Shown: piece after piece, positions 44,428-54,394 of the stretch
Layout: every line of letters starts with the position of its first letter
Numbering within the stretch: the first letter of the stretch is position 1
Translations under genes and position numbers: made by a program
Assembly: GCF_022427965.1 (NCBI RefSeq)
Contig: NZ_JAKTTI010000013.1
Span: 29,348-93,347, forward strand
Direction of reading: 5' to 3'
DNA: 64,000 nucleotides
Source: Fredinandcohnia quinoae
GTDB lineage: Bacteria > Bacillota > Bacilli > Bacillales > Bacillaceae_L
The notes under the pieces: generated by a model
What the model saw: only the letters and a program-made list of their open reading frames with translations
Database searches by the model: none
What the model was told of the DNA's origin: nothing

Positions 44428-45255
44428 CTATACTCTTAAACTAATATCTAAAGCTTTTACAGAATGTGTTAAAAAACCTAAAGAAATATAATCAACACCC
44501 GTATCACCATACTCATGTAAATCGTTCATCGTTATTCCACCAGACGCTTCTGTCACTATATGTTTTGGGACAAGGGTAATAAAGTCTTTAATTTCGGCAG
44601 GTGTTCGATTATCGAACATGATTATATCTGCACCTGCATCCACCGCTTCAACTACCTGTTCTCTCGTTTCAGTTTCGACTTCAATTTTTACCATTTGCCC
44701 TATTTTTTCACGAACTTTTGTTACTGCTTTTGTGATTGATCCACAAAAAGCAATGTGGTTATCCTTAATCATGACACCATCATATAGTCCGATCCGATGG
44801 TTAAAACCACCACCACAAGTAACCGCATACTTTTCAAACATCCTTAATCCTGGTGAGGTTTTCCTCGTATCGCATATCCTCGTATGAGTACTATTAAGTG
44901 CTAGTACAGCTTGATTCGTTGCAGTAGCAATGCCACTCATGCGTTGTAAGAGATTTAAAATAACTCTTTCCCCAGTTAGTAGTATTGCCATTGGACCTTC
45001 AACAGTAGCGATAATCTCACCCTTATTGGTTGCTTCTCCATCTTTTTTTCGAACGGTTACTTCAATAGTCAGGTCGAGGATTGCATAAGCAGCTCGAATC
45101 ATATCGATACCAGCTATAATCCCATCTTCTTTCGTAACAAATTCTGCTTTTCCACGTATTTCTGCTGGAAAAATACTTTCACTTGTTATATCTCTTTCCC
45201 CAATATCCTCGATAAAAAACTGCCTTAATAATTTAGATAATTTCACATCATTCAT
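44428..45255 (-). CDS. nadC: Nicotinate-nucleotide pyrophosphorylase (quinolinate phosphoribosyltransferase)
   Basis: 275 residues. It converts quinolinate and PRPP to nicotinate mononucleotide. [35 protein letters not shown] (in two parts: [20 protein letters not shown]), [17 protein letters not shown] and [11 protein letters not shown] are the QPRTase motifs. It sits between nadB and nadA, 13 bases from nadA. Confidence 0.96.
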   Translation of the reverse strand: MNDVKLSKLLRQFFIEDIGERDITSESIFPAEIRGKAEFVTKEDGIIAGIDMIRAAYAILDLTIEVTVRKKDGEATNKGEIIATVEGPMAILLTGERVILNLLQRMSGIATATNQAVLALNSTHTRICDTRKTSPGLRMFEKYAVTCGGGFNHRIGLYDGVMIKDNHIAFCGSITKAVTKVREKIGQMVKIEVETETREQVVEAVDAGADIIMFDNRTPAEIKDFITLVPKHIVTEASGGITMNDLHEYGDTGVDYISLGFLTHSVKALDISLRV

Positions 45256-45275
45256 TTATCCAATTTCTCCTCCCA

Positions 45276-46832
45276 TTATTGTAAACTCATCATTTTTTCA
45301 CGTTGATTCGTTCGAATGACCTCTTTTTTGTACCAATGAAGATTATCTTCCTTAGGGTAATCTTCACGGAAATGTCCCCCTCGACTTTCTCTTCTTTGCA
45401 ATGCTGATGTCGCAATTAACCAGCCGACGGTTATCATGTTCACACTGATTAATTGATCTTTTGTTAAGGATGACAAAGAGGCTTCGTCAAATTGTTGTTT
45501 ATATGTTTCAAACCATTCAATCGCTATTTTTAAGTGTTCCTTGCTTCGTACAATTCCGACATTCTCCGTCATCATTTGTTGAATTTCTGTTTTTGTAGGG
45601 AGAATGAATGTCGGATGATCATATTGATTTCTTGTTTGAGCATGAGTTCTATTTGGGATAATCATTTTTTTGCGATTTAAAATGTCATCGGCTACCAGGT
45701 TACCAAATACGATACCCTCTAATAAGGAATTGCTAGCTAAGCGATTTGCGCCATGAACACCTGTGCACGCGACTTCTCCAACAGCATAAAGCCCCTCAAT
45801 CGAGGTTCTCCCTCTATGATCGGTTAATACCCCGCCCATTGAAAAATGTGCACCTGGAATAACAGGTATCAACCCTTTATTAATTTGAATCCCTTTTGAT
45901 TCACATAAATTAGTTATCGTAGGAAAATGAACCTCGAAATTAGAAATCATAGAAATATCAAGATATACTTTATTCCCTGAAAGCATTTCTTGATGCAAAA
46001 CTCTTGCGACAACATCTCTTGGAGCAAGATCTTCTTGTGGATGTACGGCCTTCATTAATTTTCTTCCATCTTCACTAACAAGGATTGCCCCTTCCCCTCT
46101 CACTGCCTCTGAAATAAGGCCGCAGCCTTTGCTATTAACATGTAATAAGGTTGGATGAAATTGAATAAATTCAAGATCGGCTAACTGTGCACCTGCACGA
46201 TAAGCCATTGCAAGGCCATCCCCTGTAATGGATTCATCATTTGATGTAAATGAATAGAGTCCACCACATCCTCCTGTAGCAAGGATGATATGGGTTCCAT
46301 AATATTGGTTAGTTGTATCGTGAAATGTCTTCGTTTCTACACCAATACATGATTGGTTATCAATAATTAAATCGATCGCCATTTCATCCTCAATGATTTG
46401 TACTCTATTTTTTACACGATCAAGCATATGTAGGATTAACTCTCTCCCAGTTGAATCGCCACCAGCATGAACAATCCTTCGAGTTGAGTGCGCTCCTTCT
46501 TTACCTAACTGGAGGTTTTTTTGTATATCAAGATCAAATACCATGCCCTCTTTTATGAGTTCTTCTAGATAACTAGGTCCTGTTTGAACTAATAGTTTAG
46601 TTGAATCTTCACGGTTATGGTGACATCCCGCTACTAAAGTATCGGTTAAATGTGTTTGCCAAGAATCATCTTTTCCAATTGCAGAGGCAATCCCACCCTG
46701 AGCTAAGTTTGAATTACTATTTGTTTTCTTTGACTTTGTGAGAATAATCACATTTAAATCCGCACTTAACTGATAAGCAGCAGTTAATGCAGCAATCCCA
46801 CTTCCGATAATAACAACATCGAAGCTAGGCAT
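45276..46832 (-). CDS. nadB: L-aspartate oxidase
   Basis: 518 residues. It oxidises L-aspartate to iminoaspartate for NadA. FAD motifs are VVIIGSGIAALTAAYQL, TNSNSNLAQGGIASA and LASNSLLEGIVFGN; the active-site SEAVRGEGAILV and PGAHFSMGGVLTD are present. ATG 46832 has GGGGG eight bases upstream; the frame extends 25 codons further without a start signal. First gene of the operon, divergent from nifS. Confidence 0.96.
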   Translation of the reverse strand: MPSFDVVIIGSGIAALTAAYQLSADLNVIILTKSKKTNSNSNLAQGGIASAIGKDDSWQTHLTDTLVAGCHHNREDSTKLLVQTGPSYLEELIKEGMVFDLDIQKNLQLGKEGAHSTRRIVHAGGDSTGRELILHMLDRVKNRVQIIEDEMAIDLIIDNQSCIGVETKTFHDTTNQYYGTHIILATGGCGGLYSFTSNDESITGDGLAMAYRAGAQLADLEFIQFHPTLLHVNSKGCGLISEAVRGEGAILVSEDGRKLMKAVHPQEDLAPRDVVARVLHQEMLSGNKVYLDISMISNFEVHFPTITNLCESKGIQINKGLIPVIPGAHFSMGGVLTDHRGRTSIEGLYAVGEVACTGVHGANRLASNSLLEGIVFGNLVADDILNRKKMIIPNRTHAQTRNQYDHPTFILPTKTEIQQMMTENVGIVRSKEHLKIAIEWFETYKQQFDEASLSSLTKDQLISVNMITVGWLIATSALQRRESRGGHFREDYPKEDNLHWYKKEVIRTNQREKMMSLQ

Positions 46833-46879
46833 ATAATGAGCCCCCTTGAAAAATATACTCATTTCACTGATGTTTTTAC

Positions 46880-46930
46880 AACTGTCTTGACACCTATATT
46901 TACACAAATGTAAACTGATGACAAGATATT
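46880..46930. promoter_or_regulatory. Overlapping divergent promoters and NadR-type operator
   Basis: Plus strand: TTGACA (46887-46892), 18 bases, TAAACT (46911-46916), toward nifS. Minus strand: TTGTCA at about 46918-46923 with TAAATA 16 bases on, toward nadB. Between them TTTACA-CAAA-TGTAAA is a perfect inverted repeat at 46899-46914, flanked by CTTGACA and TGACAAG. NadR, encoded in the nifS operon, is the expected repressor; binding is inferred. Confidence 0.7.
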
Positions 46931-46968
46931 TTTAATTATTTTTATATTTCTGAGGGGATGTTAAATAA

Positions 46969-48093
46969 ATGATTTATTTAGATTATGCTGCAACTACTCC
47001 GATAAAAAGAGAGGTTTTACACGTTTTTAATGAAGTCTCTATGAACTATTTTGGAAATCCGAGCAGCTTACATGATATTGGTTCTGAAGCTATGAAACTA
47101 TTAGAATTGTGCCGTAAAGAGTTAGCTGATAAAATGAATGGTGAGTCTGATGGAATATATTTTACAAGTGGAGGCTCTGAATCAAATATTTTAGCAATCC
47201 GTTCTCTTGTGGATGCTTATAAAGATAAAGGTCATCACCTCATTACAACAGCAACTGAACATTCGTCTGTCTTCCACCTATTCAAACAATTAGAATCAGA
47301 AGGATTTTCAGTTACTTATTTATCGGTGGACGAATATGGACATATTCGCTTAGATGAATTAAAAAAAGCGATTAATCAGAGAACTATCCTTGCTTCCATC
47401 CAACATTCGAACTCGGAAATTGGAACCATTCAGCCGGTTGAAGAAATTGGTAGGATACTTAATGAGAATGGGATTATTTTTCACTGTGATTGTGTCCAAA
47501 CCTTTGGGAAGGTACCAATTAATATAAAGAAATATCATATTGATAGTTTGTCAATTTCTAGTCATAAAATATATGGTCCAAAAGGTGTCGGTGCCTGTTA
47601 TATAAATCCTACCCTCTTATGGAAAGCACAGCTACCAGATACAACACATGAAAATGGCTTTCGTCCTGGTACAGTTAATGTTCCTGGTATCGCAGCATTT
47701 ACAACAGCTGCGCAAATCATTTATAGTGAAATGCAGGAAAATATTAAGAAATATAGAGCACTAAGGAATCGAATGATCACGCTTATTCAGGATTTAAATC
47801 TTGGAATTATGGTTGAAGGTCATGGTGATGAACAACTTCCACATATCGTTGGATTATCGATACCTGGTATCCAAGGTCAGTATGTCATGCTAGAATGTAA
47901 TCGTTATGGTATCGCAATTTCTACTGGAAGTGCTTGTCAGGTCGGTCAACAAAAGCCTTCAAAGACAATGATGGCAATTGGAAAATCAACGGATGAAGCA
48001 AAACAGCTGATTCGAATTTCCTTTGGAGATCAAACCGTAGAAAGTGAAATTGAAAAGGTAGTTGATGTCCTCCATTCGATCGTAAAAAAGTAA
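46969..48093 (+). CDS. nifS: Cysteine desulfurase (NadA Fe-S maturation type)
   Basis: 374 residues. It removes sulfur from cysteine for Fe-S assembly; in Bacillus this paralogue is tied to NadA/NadB. YLDYAATTPIKREVL starts the fold, TATEHSSVFHL contains the PLP-stacking His, SSHKIYGPKGVG has the PLP lysine, and STGSACQVGQQ has the catalytic Cys loop. It is divergent from nadB and 16 bases upstream of nadR. Confidence 0.94.
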   Translation: MIYLDYAATTPIKREVLHVFNEVSMNYFGNPSSLHDIGSEAMKLLELCRKELADKMNGESDGIYFTSGGSESNILAIRSLVDAYKDKGHHLITTATEHSSVFHLFKQLESEGFSVTYLSVDEYGHIRLDELKKAINQRTILASIQHSNSEIGTIQPVEEIGRILNENGIIFHCDCVQTFGKVPINIKKYHIDSLSISSHKIYGPKGVGACYINPTLLWKAQLPDTTHENGFRPGTVNVPGIAAFTTAAQIIYSEMQENIKKYRALRNRMITLIQDLNLGIMVEGHGDEQLPHIVGLSIPGIQGQYVMLECNRYGIAISTGSACQVGQQKPSKTMMAIGKSTDEAKQLIRISFGDQTVESEIEKVVDVLHSIVKK

Positions 48094-48109
48094 GGAGTGA
48101 ATCTCAATT

Positions 48110-48652
48110 TTGGAAGAGGATAAAAAATTATTAGGAGAAAAACGTCGGGAATCTATTATCAAATGGTTAAAAGAAAGTCCTACACCAATTATTGGTGAAG
48201 AGCTTTCCAAAAAAGCTAATGTGAGTCGGCAAGTAATCGTACAGGATATTTCCTTACTAAAAGCAAGAAATGAACCGATCGTTGCGACAAGCCAAGGATA
48301 TATTTATTTGCAAAATCAAGCAAAGAATGAATTGTTTACGAGAATGATCCCTTGTATACATCGACCAGAGGATGCAATGAGAGAACTTCAAATCCTTGTT
48401 GATAATGGAGTTTTAGTGAAAGATGTAATTGTCGAGCACCCTGTATATGGTGAAATATCTGCTTCGTTAATGATTAGCAGCCGTCTCGAAGTTAATCGCT
48501 TTATCGAACAAATCAGTACGACAAAAGCCTCCTATTTATCTCAATTAACAGAAGGTGTCCATTTACATACAATCGAAGCTGACACCATTGAGAAATTAGA
48601 CGCAGCGTGTGAAGCATTAGATGCAGCCAATTTTTTATTAAAGGAAAAATAA
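48110..48652 (+). CDS. nadR: NAD biosynthesis repressor (3H domain, YrxA/NiaR type)
   Basis: 180 residues. The N-terminal winged helix (GEELSKKANVSRQVIVQDIS) and the C-terminal 3H domain with its three His residues (CIHRPED, VEHPVYGEI, GVHLHTIEA) identify the nicotinate-responsive repressor of Firmicutes. It would control both divergent transcripts of the nad locus. It starts at TTG with AAGGAGTG upstream. A terminator follows. Confidence 0.94.
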   Translation: MEEDKKLLGEKRRESIIKWLKESPTPIIGEELSKKANVSRQVIVQDISLLKARNEPIVATSQGYIYLQNQAKNELFTRMIPCIHRPEDAMRELQILVDNGVLVKDVIVEHPVYGEISASLMISSRLEVNRFIEQISTTKASYLSQLTEGVHLHTIEADTIEKLDAACEALDAANFLLKEK

Positions 48653-48681
48653 AAAAAGCCCACGATCTTATGTGGGCTTTT
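48652..48681 (+). terminator. Terminator after nadR
   Basis: AAAAGCCCAC pairs with GTGGGCTTTT over an 8-base loop. Confidence 0.9.
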
Positions 48682-48814
48682 GGTGTATGTTAGGTAAGTC
48701 ACATTATAGAGGATTATCAAGGTTTGCACTAAATTACGGTTGACTTCTTAGCATTTATTTTAATTTATGGGAGAAATTAAAATAAAAAAGTCGTTATAAG
48801 GAGTGATCATATAC

Positions 48815-49150
48815 GTGCCTAACATTATCAGATTAATTCTGCTATTATTTCCTTGGATTTCTATTGTATTTCTCCCTAAAAAGGCATTCAGACAATATTT
48901 GCCCGTCTCACTTTTTACTTCATTGCTTGTTACAGGAATGTGTTTGTTAGCTGTCCCTTATAAGTGGTGGGTTGTTAAAGGGGGATGGAAACATAAAGTT
49001 TTTAATGATGGAAGTTTTGTTTTTGGACCTTTTCTTGTAGGAACATTGTGGATTTTCCATTTAACATTTGGAAATCTAAAACGATATCTTGGGGTTAATT
49101 TACTTATGGATTTATTTTTCTCTTTCCCACTAAGTTATCTATTTCAATAG
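48815..49150 (+). CDS. Small membrane protein of unknown function
   Basis: 111 residues with three or four membrane segments (NIIRLILLLFPWISIVFL; YLPVSLFTSLLVTGMCLLAV; FGPFLVGTLWIFHLTFG; LLMDLFFSFPLSYLF). No motif beyond KWWVVKGGWKHKVF is recognised. GTG 48815 follows AAGGAG at eleven bases; the GTG at 48803 overlaps that site. It is convergent with htpG. Confidence 0.7.
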   Translation: MPNIIRLILLLFPWISIVFLPKKAFRQYLPVSLFTSLLVTGMCLLAVPYKWWVVKGGWKHKVFNDGSFVFGPFLVGTLWIFHLTFGNLKRYLGVNLLMDLFFSFPLSYLFQ

Positions 49151-49273
49151 CTAAAACTATTTAAATTAGTTAACTTTAAACCAAAACACATATTTTTTTC
49201 ATTCATTAGTTACTCTTTAATTATTTATGGATATGAGATTCTAATAAAAAGAGCTAAATGATTTTTTATAAAG

Positions 49274-49297
49274 GGGAAACCTTCAAAAAGGTTTCCC
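49274..49297 (-). terminator. Terminator after htpG
   Basis: Minus strand GGGAAACCTT pairs with AAGGTTTCCC, followed by CTTTATAAAAAAT. Confidence 0.75.
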
Positions 49298-49310
49298 AAC
49301 TCTATATTAG

Positions 49311-51191
49311 TTAAATCATGATTTTACAAATATCGTTCGTGAATTCTACTGGATCTTGAATTGGTAATCCTTCGATTAACAGGGCTTGGTTATACAATAA
49401 TTGTGTGTATAAACCTACCTTTTCTTTATCTGTTTCAAACGCATTTTTTAATGATTGGAAAACATCATGATTCACATTGATCTCAAGTACTTTATCCGCT
49501 TTTACATTTTGATTGTCTGGCATTGCACTCAATACTTTTTCCATTTCAATTGTAATTTCACCATCCGTAGACAAGCATACTGGATGTGATTTCAAGCGTT
49601 TTGATACTCTGACATCAGAAACCTTACCTACTAAAGCTTCCTTCATATAATCAAAAAGCTCTTTGTTTTCAGTTTGTTCAGAGGTTGTTTCGTTCTTCTC
49701 CTCTTCCGTTTCAATACCTAAGTCACTACTAGAAACTGATTTAAATTCTTTTTCTTTATACGTCATGATCATTTTAATCGCAAATTCATCAATATCTTCT
49801 GTGAAGTAAAGAATTTCAAACCCTTTATCAGCTACAAGCTCAGTTTGTGGTAATTTTTCAATTCTTTCATTTGAATCACCAGAAGCATAGTAAATGTATT
49901 TTTGATCCTCTGGCATTCTCTCTACATACTCATCAAGAGTGACCATCTTCTTCTCTTTAGAAGAATAGAACATTAGTAGGTCCTGGAGTACCTCTTTATT
50001 CATACCGTAATCACTATAAACCCCGAATTTCAGTTGTCTGCCAAATGATTTATAAAACTCTTCATATTTCTCACGTTCATTTTTCAACAGGCTTTGTAAT
50101 TCACTTTTGATCTTTTTATTTATATTTTTCGCAATTAGCTTTAATTGACGATCCTGTTGTAGCATTTCTCTTGAAATATTTAGTGATAAGTCCTCAGAAT
50201 CGACCATCCCTTTTACAAAGCTGAAATAATCAGGAAGTAGGTCAGCACATTTATTCATGATGAGAACTCCATTTGAATAGAGCTCAAGTCCTTTTTCGAA
50301 TTCTTTTGAGTAATAATCAAACGGGATTTTTTCAGGAATATATAGAATCGCATTATATCTGATTGAACCATCAACACTGATATGAATATGCTTAAGCGGC
50401 TTATCGAAACCGTAATGCTTTTCATTATAAAATGCTTCGTAATCTTCATCTGTTAGCTCATTCTTGTTTTTTCGCCAAATCGGAACCATGCTATTGATAA
50501 CCTGCTCTTCCACATAGTCCTCTAGTTCCTTATCGTCATCTTCTTTTGGTCGTTTACTAGTTACATCCATTTTAATTGGATAGCGGATGAAGTCAGAGTA
50601 TTTCTTAATAATTGCTTTTAAGCGGTATTCTTCTAAATACTCATCATATGATTCATCTTCTGTATTCTCTTTCATTTTTAAAATAATTTCAGTACCTACA
50701 GAGTCTTTTTCAGCTAATTCAATCGTATATCCATCAGCACCAGTGGATTCCCACTTGTAAGCTTCATCACTTCCTAATGATTTACTTATTACTGTTACAA
50801 CATCAGCGACCATAAATGCCGCATAGAAACCTACCCCGAATTGACCGATTATATCGTGACCATCTTTCGCTTCGTTTTCTGTTTTGAACGCTAAAGAACC
50901 ACTTTTTGCGATTGTACCAAGATTGCTTTCAAGCTCCTCTCTCGTCATACCAATCCCAGTATCTGTAATGGTTAATGTTCGATTGTCTTTATCTGCAGCC
51001 ACTTTTATGTAGTAGCTATCTTTTTCAAACGTTAAAGAATCATCAGTAAGTGCTTTGTAATAGATTTTATCTATTGCATCACTTGAATTAGAAAGTAATT
51101 CTCTTAAAAATACTTCTTTTTGCGAGTAGATGGAGTTAATCATCATTTCTAATAGTCTTTTTGATTCTGCTTTAAATTCTTTTTTTGCCAT
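49311..51191 (-). CDS. htpG: Molecular chaperone HtpG (bacterial Hsp90)
   Basis: 626 residues. The N-terminal GHKL ATPase has [25 protein letters not shown] and [16 protein letters not shown]; the middle domain has [15 protein letters not shown] and [13 protein letters not shown]; the C-terminal dimer domain is complete. AGGAGAGG precedes the ATG. Upstream lies a perfect CIRCE element, so it is likely under HrcA, unlike htpG of B. subtilis. Confidence 0.96.
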   Translation of the reverse strand: MAKKEFKAESKRLLEMMINSIYSQKEVFLRELLSNSSDAIDKIYYKALTDDSLTFEKDSYYIKVAADKDNRTLTITDTGIGMTREELESNLGTIAKSGSLAFKTENEAKDGHDIIGQFGVGFYAAFMVADVVTVISKSLGSDEAYKWESTGADGYTIELAEKDSVGTEIILKMKENTEDESYDEYLEEYRLKAIIKKYSDFIRYPIKMDVTSKRPKEDDDKELEDYVEEQVINSMVPIWRKNKNELTDEDYEAFYNEKHYGFDKPLKHIHISVDGSIRYNAILYIPEKIPFDYYSKEFEKGLELYSNGVLIMNKCADLLPDYFSFVKGMVDSEDLSLNISREMLQQDRQLKLIAKNINKKIKSELQSLLKNEREKYEEFYKSFGRQLKFGVYSDYGMNKEVLQDLLMFYSSKEKKMVTLDEYVERMPEDQKYIYYASGDSNERIEKLPQTELVADKGFEILYFTEDIDEFAIKMIMTYKEKEFKSVSSSDLGIETEEEKNETTSEQTENKELFDYMKEALVGKVSDVRVSKRLKSHPVCLSTDGEITIEMEKVLSAMPDNQNVKADKVLEINVNHDVFQSLKNAFETDKEKVGLYTQLLYNQALLIEGLPIQDPVEFTNDICKIMI

Positions 51192-51221
51192 TTATACCTC
51201 TCCTTCCAAACAAATGAAATG

Positions 51222-51248
51222 TTAGCACTCTGAATGAATGAGTGCTAA
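51222..51248. promoter_or_regulatory. CIRCE element (HrcA operator) upstream of htpG
   Basis: TTAGCACTC, nine bases, GAGTGCTAA: a perfect match to the CIRCE consensus. It sits between a promoter (51260-51289) and the htpG start, so HrcA binding would block transcription. Confidence 0.93.
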
Positions 51249-51259
51249 TCAACACTATT

Positions 51260-51289
51260 TAAATACCATAAAAAGACAAGCATTGTCAA
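51260..51289 (-). promoter_or_regulatory. Probable sigma-A promoter of htpG
   Basis: Minus strand TTGACA (51284-51289), 18 bases, TATTTA (51260-51265). Confidence 0.65.
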
Positions 51290-51303
51290 TACAAATGCAA
51301 TAA

Positions 51304-51326
51304 AAAACGGCTATAAAAGCCGTTTT
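51304..51326 (-). terminator. Terminator after the cyclophilin gene
   Basis: AAAACGGCT and AGCCGTTTT pair over five bases; on the minus strand it follows the gene at 51331 directly, with a T-run. Confidence 0.8.
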
Positions 51327-51330
51327 AAAA

Positions 51331-51969
51331 TTACTGTTTTTCTGGATCTGGGAAGTCATAGCTCTTTGTATCGACCTTAACGGTTTTCATTTTTTGGTCC
51401 TTTAATGGTTTATCGTTTTTGTCACGTTCGACTGCAACAATTTCATCGACGACCTCTAATCCCTTCGTCACTCGTCCAAATGCCGCATAATCTCCATCAA
51501 GCTGTGATTCACTCGCTACCATAATAAAAAATTGTGAACCAGCTGAATTAGGGTCCTGGGATCTAGCCATCGAAATAACTCCACGTTCATGTTTTAAAGG
51601 ATTTTCAAATCCATTGGAAGTAAATTCACCTTTAATTGCATAACCAGGTCCACCCATTCCAGTTCCCATCGGATCTCCGCCTTGAATCATAAATCCAGGA
51701 ATGACACGGTGAAAAATCAGGCCATCATAATAGCCTTGTTCGATTAACGAGATGAAGTTTGCCACGGTGTTTGGAGCAATCGCTGGATATAACTCAAGCA
51801 CAATTGTTTGATCATTTTCCATCGTAATTGTTACAATTGGCTTTTCTTTAACATCTAATGGATACTCGTCGATAGTAGGTTGATCCCCTGCTTGTCCATT
51901 TTCAGTCTTAGTTCCACAGCCTGCAATGATAAGTAAGATGATAAAAATAAAAATTAATCTTGTCTTCAT
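51331..51969 (-). CDS. Peptidyl-prolyl cis-trans isomerase lipoprotein (cyclophilin type)
   Basis: 212 residues. A signal peptide ends at the lipobox LIIAGCGTKT. The cyclophilin domain shows FISLIEQGYYDGLIFHRVIP, GFMIQGGDPMGTG, SMARSQDPNSAGSQFFIM and YAAFGRVTKGLEVV. It helps fold exported proteins outside the membrane. A 30-base gap separates it from the patatin gene upstream, which is transcribed the same way. Confidence 0.94.
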   Translation of the reverse strand: MKTRLIFIFIILLIIAGCGTKTENGQAGDQPTIDEYPLDVKEKPIVTITMENDQTIVLELYPAIAPNTVANFISLIEQGYYDGLIFHRVIPGFMIQGGDPMGTGMGGPGYAIKGEFTSNGFENPLKHERGVISMARSQDPNSAGSQFFIMVASESQLDGDYAAFGRVTKGLEVVDEIVAVERDKNDKPLKDQKMKTVKVDTKSYDFPDPEKQ

Positions 51970-51999
51970 GTTAGAACTCCTCTATGTATACTTATTATA

Positions 52000-52914
52000 T
52001 CATGTCATTTCATGTTCATTCTTTATGAAACGATCAATCATTTCTTTTTGTTCGTCATATATTTTTTTCCCTAGTAGACTCAATTTATTGATTGAATGAA
52101 TATCATCAAATGGTACGTGTTCGCCTAATTTCCCATTAATCCTTACGTAATGATCCCCAAGCAGGTGTTGACAGTGATAGGTGACAGATTCTGAAAATAA
52201 ATCAATTGCTAAATCTAGTAGTTTGGGTTTCATTTTTAAAGATGGAAAGCGGAAGGGCAACCATTTTTCTGCCCCCCACTCTTTTTCTTTTTCAATCATA
52301 AAATCGATATTTTGTTGACCAGTTCCAATCGATAAAATTTGAATCTCATGTACCTCTTTTTTAAAATGAGAAAGTGCTTCAGTCACACAAACTAAGGAAG
52401 GATTATTCGCCCACAGCCCCCCATCTATCGCTAAATAATTATTATTTATATTATTGGGTGGAAAATAAACCGGTGCTGAACAAGAGGAAAGAACAGCATC
52501 CCAAAGCTTGATTGGTGTTGAATTTTCATCAAGTGATCGATGAATGAAGGGCTTTCCATGGGTAATATCAACTGCTGGAATTAGGAGTGGCTTTTTAATT
52601 TCTGATAGAAGTAAATCACCAAATGCTTTTTGGATAAATCTACGTAAATATTTGTCACTGTACACACTTTTAAATAATCCAACTGTTGCCTGTCGTTTGA
52701 AAATCTTTTCTGAAAAGACTTTATACCTTTCCAGGACATCGCTCATTTTTATTTGCAAGGATACGGATGCAGCTATGATAGCCCCAGTACTCGTACCAGC
52801 AATAACATCAAATAATTCACTGACAGGTTGTCCGTATTCTCTCTCGATTGCATGTAGAATTTCAATAGCAAATATTCCGCGAATCCCACCACCATCGATG
52901 CATAACATCTTCAT
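52000..52914 (-). CDS. Patatin-like phospholipase
   Basis: 304 residues. Oxyanion loop DGGGIRG, nucleophile GTSTGAI, and catalytic Asp in AIDGGLWANNP give a complete patatin dyad. The domain covers about 1-200. No transmembrane segment or signal peptide. It resembles the patatin family that includes CapV-like defence effectors, but there is no CBASS cyclase next to it. ATG 52914 with AGGGTG upstream is chosen over a GTG three codons earlier. Confidence 0.88.
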   Translation of the reverse strand: MKMLCIDGGGIRGIFAIEILHAIEREYGQPVSELFDVIAGTSTGAIIAASVSLQIKMSDVLERYKVFSEKIFKRQATVGLFKSVYSDKYLRRFIQKAFGDLLLSEIKKPLLIPAVDITHGKPFIHRSLDENSTPIKLWDAVLSSCSAPVYFPPNNINNNYLAIDGGLWANNPSLVCVTEALSHFKKEVHEIQILSIGTGQQNIDFMIEKEKEWGAEKWLPFRFPSLKMKPKLLDLAIDLFSESVTYHCQHLLGDHYVRINGKLGEHVPFDDIHSINKLSLLGKKIYDEQKEMIDRFIKNEHEMT

Positions 52915-52953
52915 TAACTTCACCCTATGATTGTGTTTTCCTATAGTATTACC

Positions 52954-53958
52954 CTATATCTGTCGAAGTACTGCATCTGCAATCAGTTCATATGATTTAA
53001 TTCGATCTTTGGGTGAATGTGTGATTGTAACAATCATGATTTCGTCTGCATGATATTGAGTTTGTAAGTCATGAAGCTTTATTTTTACAGTTTCTGGATT
53101 ACCGATGATGATCTTATGTTTCATTTTTTCAAGAGTATCATACTCTTTTTCAGTAAGTTGATATTGCTTGGCTTCGGAAATGGACGGAACACCCTTTGTA
53201 ACTTCTCCTTTACCTCTTTGAATGTTCCAGATTAGTGAACTCAAAGCAATCTCTTCGGCTTCTTCGATGGTCTCTGCACAAAAGGCGGTAATTGTGATAA
53301 TCACTCGAGGTTTATCGCCTTCTTTTCTAGGCTTGAACGATTTTAGATATTGCTGAATAATTTCCTCTCCATTGTTTTCACTCATAAATTGACCAAATAC
53401 ATATGCCATCCCATTCTCTGCCGCAAGTAACGCACTTTTTTTACTTGTTCCAAGAAGCCAAGGTGCCGGATGATTATCTGGATATGGAGCTGCGGTAAGA
53501 TGTTGAAATTCATGGCCCTCTGGGAAATCCTTATGTATAAAATGAAGTAAATCTTTTACCGAATTTGGCATATCCCAAACGTGTTGAAGGAAGTTATTAG
53601 ATAATGCATTTGTTGCTTCAGCAGATCCACCTGGTGCCCTCCCTATTCCGATGTCAATACGATTAGGAAATAAGGTAGCGAGCATATTATAGAGCTCTGC
53701 AACCTTGTATGGTTTGTAATGCGGCAGTAAAACAGCTCCACAACCAATTCGAATTTGATTCGTCTTTGACCCAATATACCCTAACATTACCTCTGGAGCA
53801 GAACAAGCAAGTCCAGGCAAGTCATGGTGCTCAGCAATCCAATAGCGTGTGTAACCAAGCTCCTCCCCCACTTGGGCAAGCTTCACAGATTCAAATAAAG
53901 CCTCTTGTGCAGTTTGATTGTTCGATATTGGTGCTTGGTCTAAAATACTTAATTTCAT
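52954..53958 (-). CDS. Luciferase-like flavin-dependent monooxygenase (MsnO8 type)
   Basis: 334 residues. The family shows LSILDQAPISNNQTAQEAL, GYTRYWIAEHHDLPGLACSAP (catalytic His; in two parts), IRIGCGAVLLPHYKPYKVAE and RIDIGIGRAPGG. It uses FMNH2 and O2 on an unknown substrate. Separated by 40 bases from the patatin and by 5 from the DUF3219 gene upstream, so these probably form one operon. Confidence 0.88.
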   Translation of the reverse strand: MKLSILDQAPISNNQTAQEALFESVKLAQVGEELGYTRYWIAEHHDLPGLACSAPEVMLGYIGSKTNQIRIGCGAVLLPHYKPYKVAELYNMLATLFPNRIDIGIGRAPGGSAEATNALSNNFLQHVWDMPNSVKDLLHFIHKDFPEGHEFQHLTAAPYPDNHPAPWLLGTSKKSALLAAENGMAYVFGQFMSENNGEEIIQQYLKSFKPRKEGDKPRVIITITAFCAETIEEAEEIALSSLIWNIQRGKGEVTKGVPSISEAKQYQLTEKEYDTLEKMKHKIIIGNPETVKIKLHDLQTQYHADEIMIVTITHSPKDRIKSYELIADAVLRQI

Positions 53959-53963
53959 GAGAG

Positions 53964-54257
53964 TTAACCCTCCTTAATCTCAATCAAGCTTAATTTGAAC
54001 AACCCTACTTGTCCTTTTTCATATAGATTAGTAATTGAAGTTGAGTATTCTTGTATTTTACCTTTAAATGCTAAGCTCTTATTTGGAATTTTTATATCAA
54101 ATTTTCCTTCGTAAAGCAGTGTTGTGATGTCATGGTATTCCTCACTTGTTACATGGAATTCAACTGAAATTTTGTTTAATCCATTTACTCTTTCTTCTTC
54201 ATACTTTGTTATTTTTAGTGGTTTGTTATTTAACAGTACTTCTGTTATCATTTGCAT
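53964..54257 (-). CDS. DUF3219 family protein (YkvR-like)
   Basis: 97 residues. The segment VTSEEYHDITTLLYEGKFDI, then LAFKGKIQEYSTSITNLYE, matches what I know of B. subtilis YkvR. Function unknown. GGGAG is nine bases before the ATG. It ends five bases before the luciferase-like gene. Confidence 0.8.
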   Translation of the reverse strand: MQMITEVLLNNKPLKITKYEEERVNGLNKISVEFHVTSEEYHDITTLLYEGKFDIKIPNKSLAFKGKIQEYSTSITNLYEKGQVGLFKLSLIEIKEG

Positions 54258-54394
54258 TTCTATTTACTCCCATCTCCATATATTTTTGTTCTTATATTAT
54301 AGTATAAGTTGTTGTTTATAGCTGTTTTAGAAATTCGAACATGGGTAGTGTATAATTAATCTCATTCATTAATTTTTGTATAGGGGTTGTAAAA

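Noticed and set aside
52000..52914. CBASS patatin effector (CapV)
   Set aside because: No CD-NTase cyclase or accessory gene is adjacent; the neighbours are a cyclophilin and a luciferase-like enzyme.
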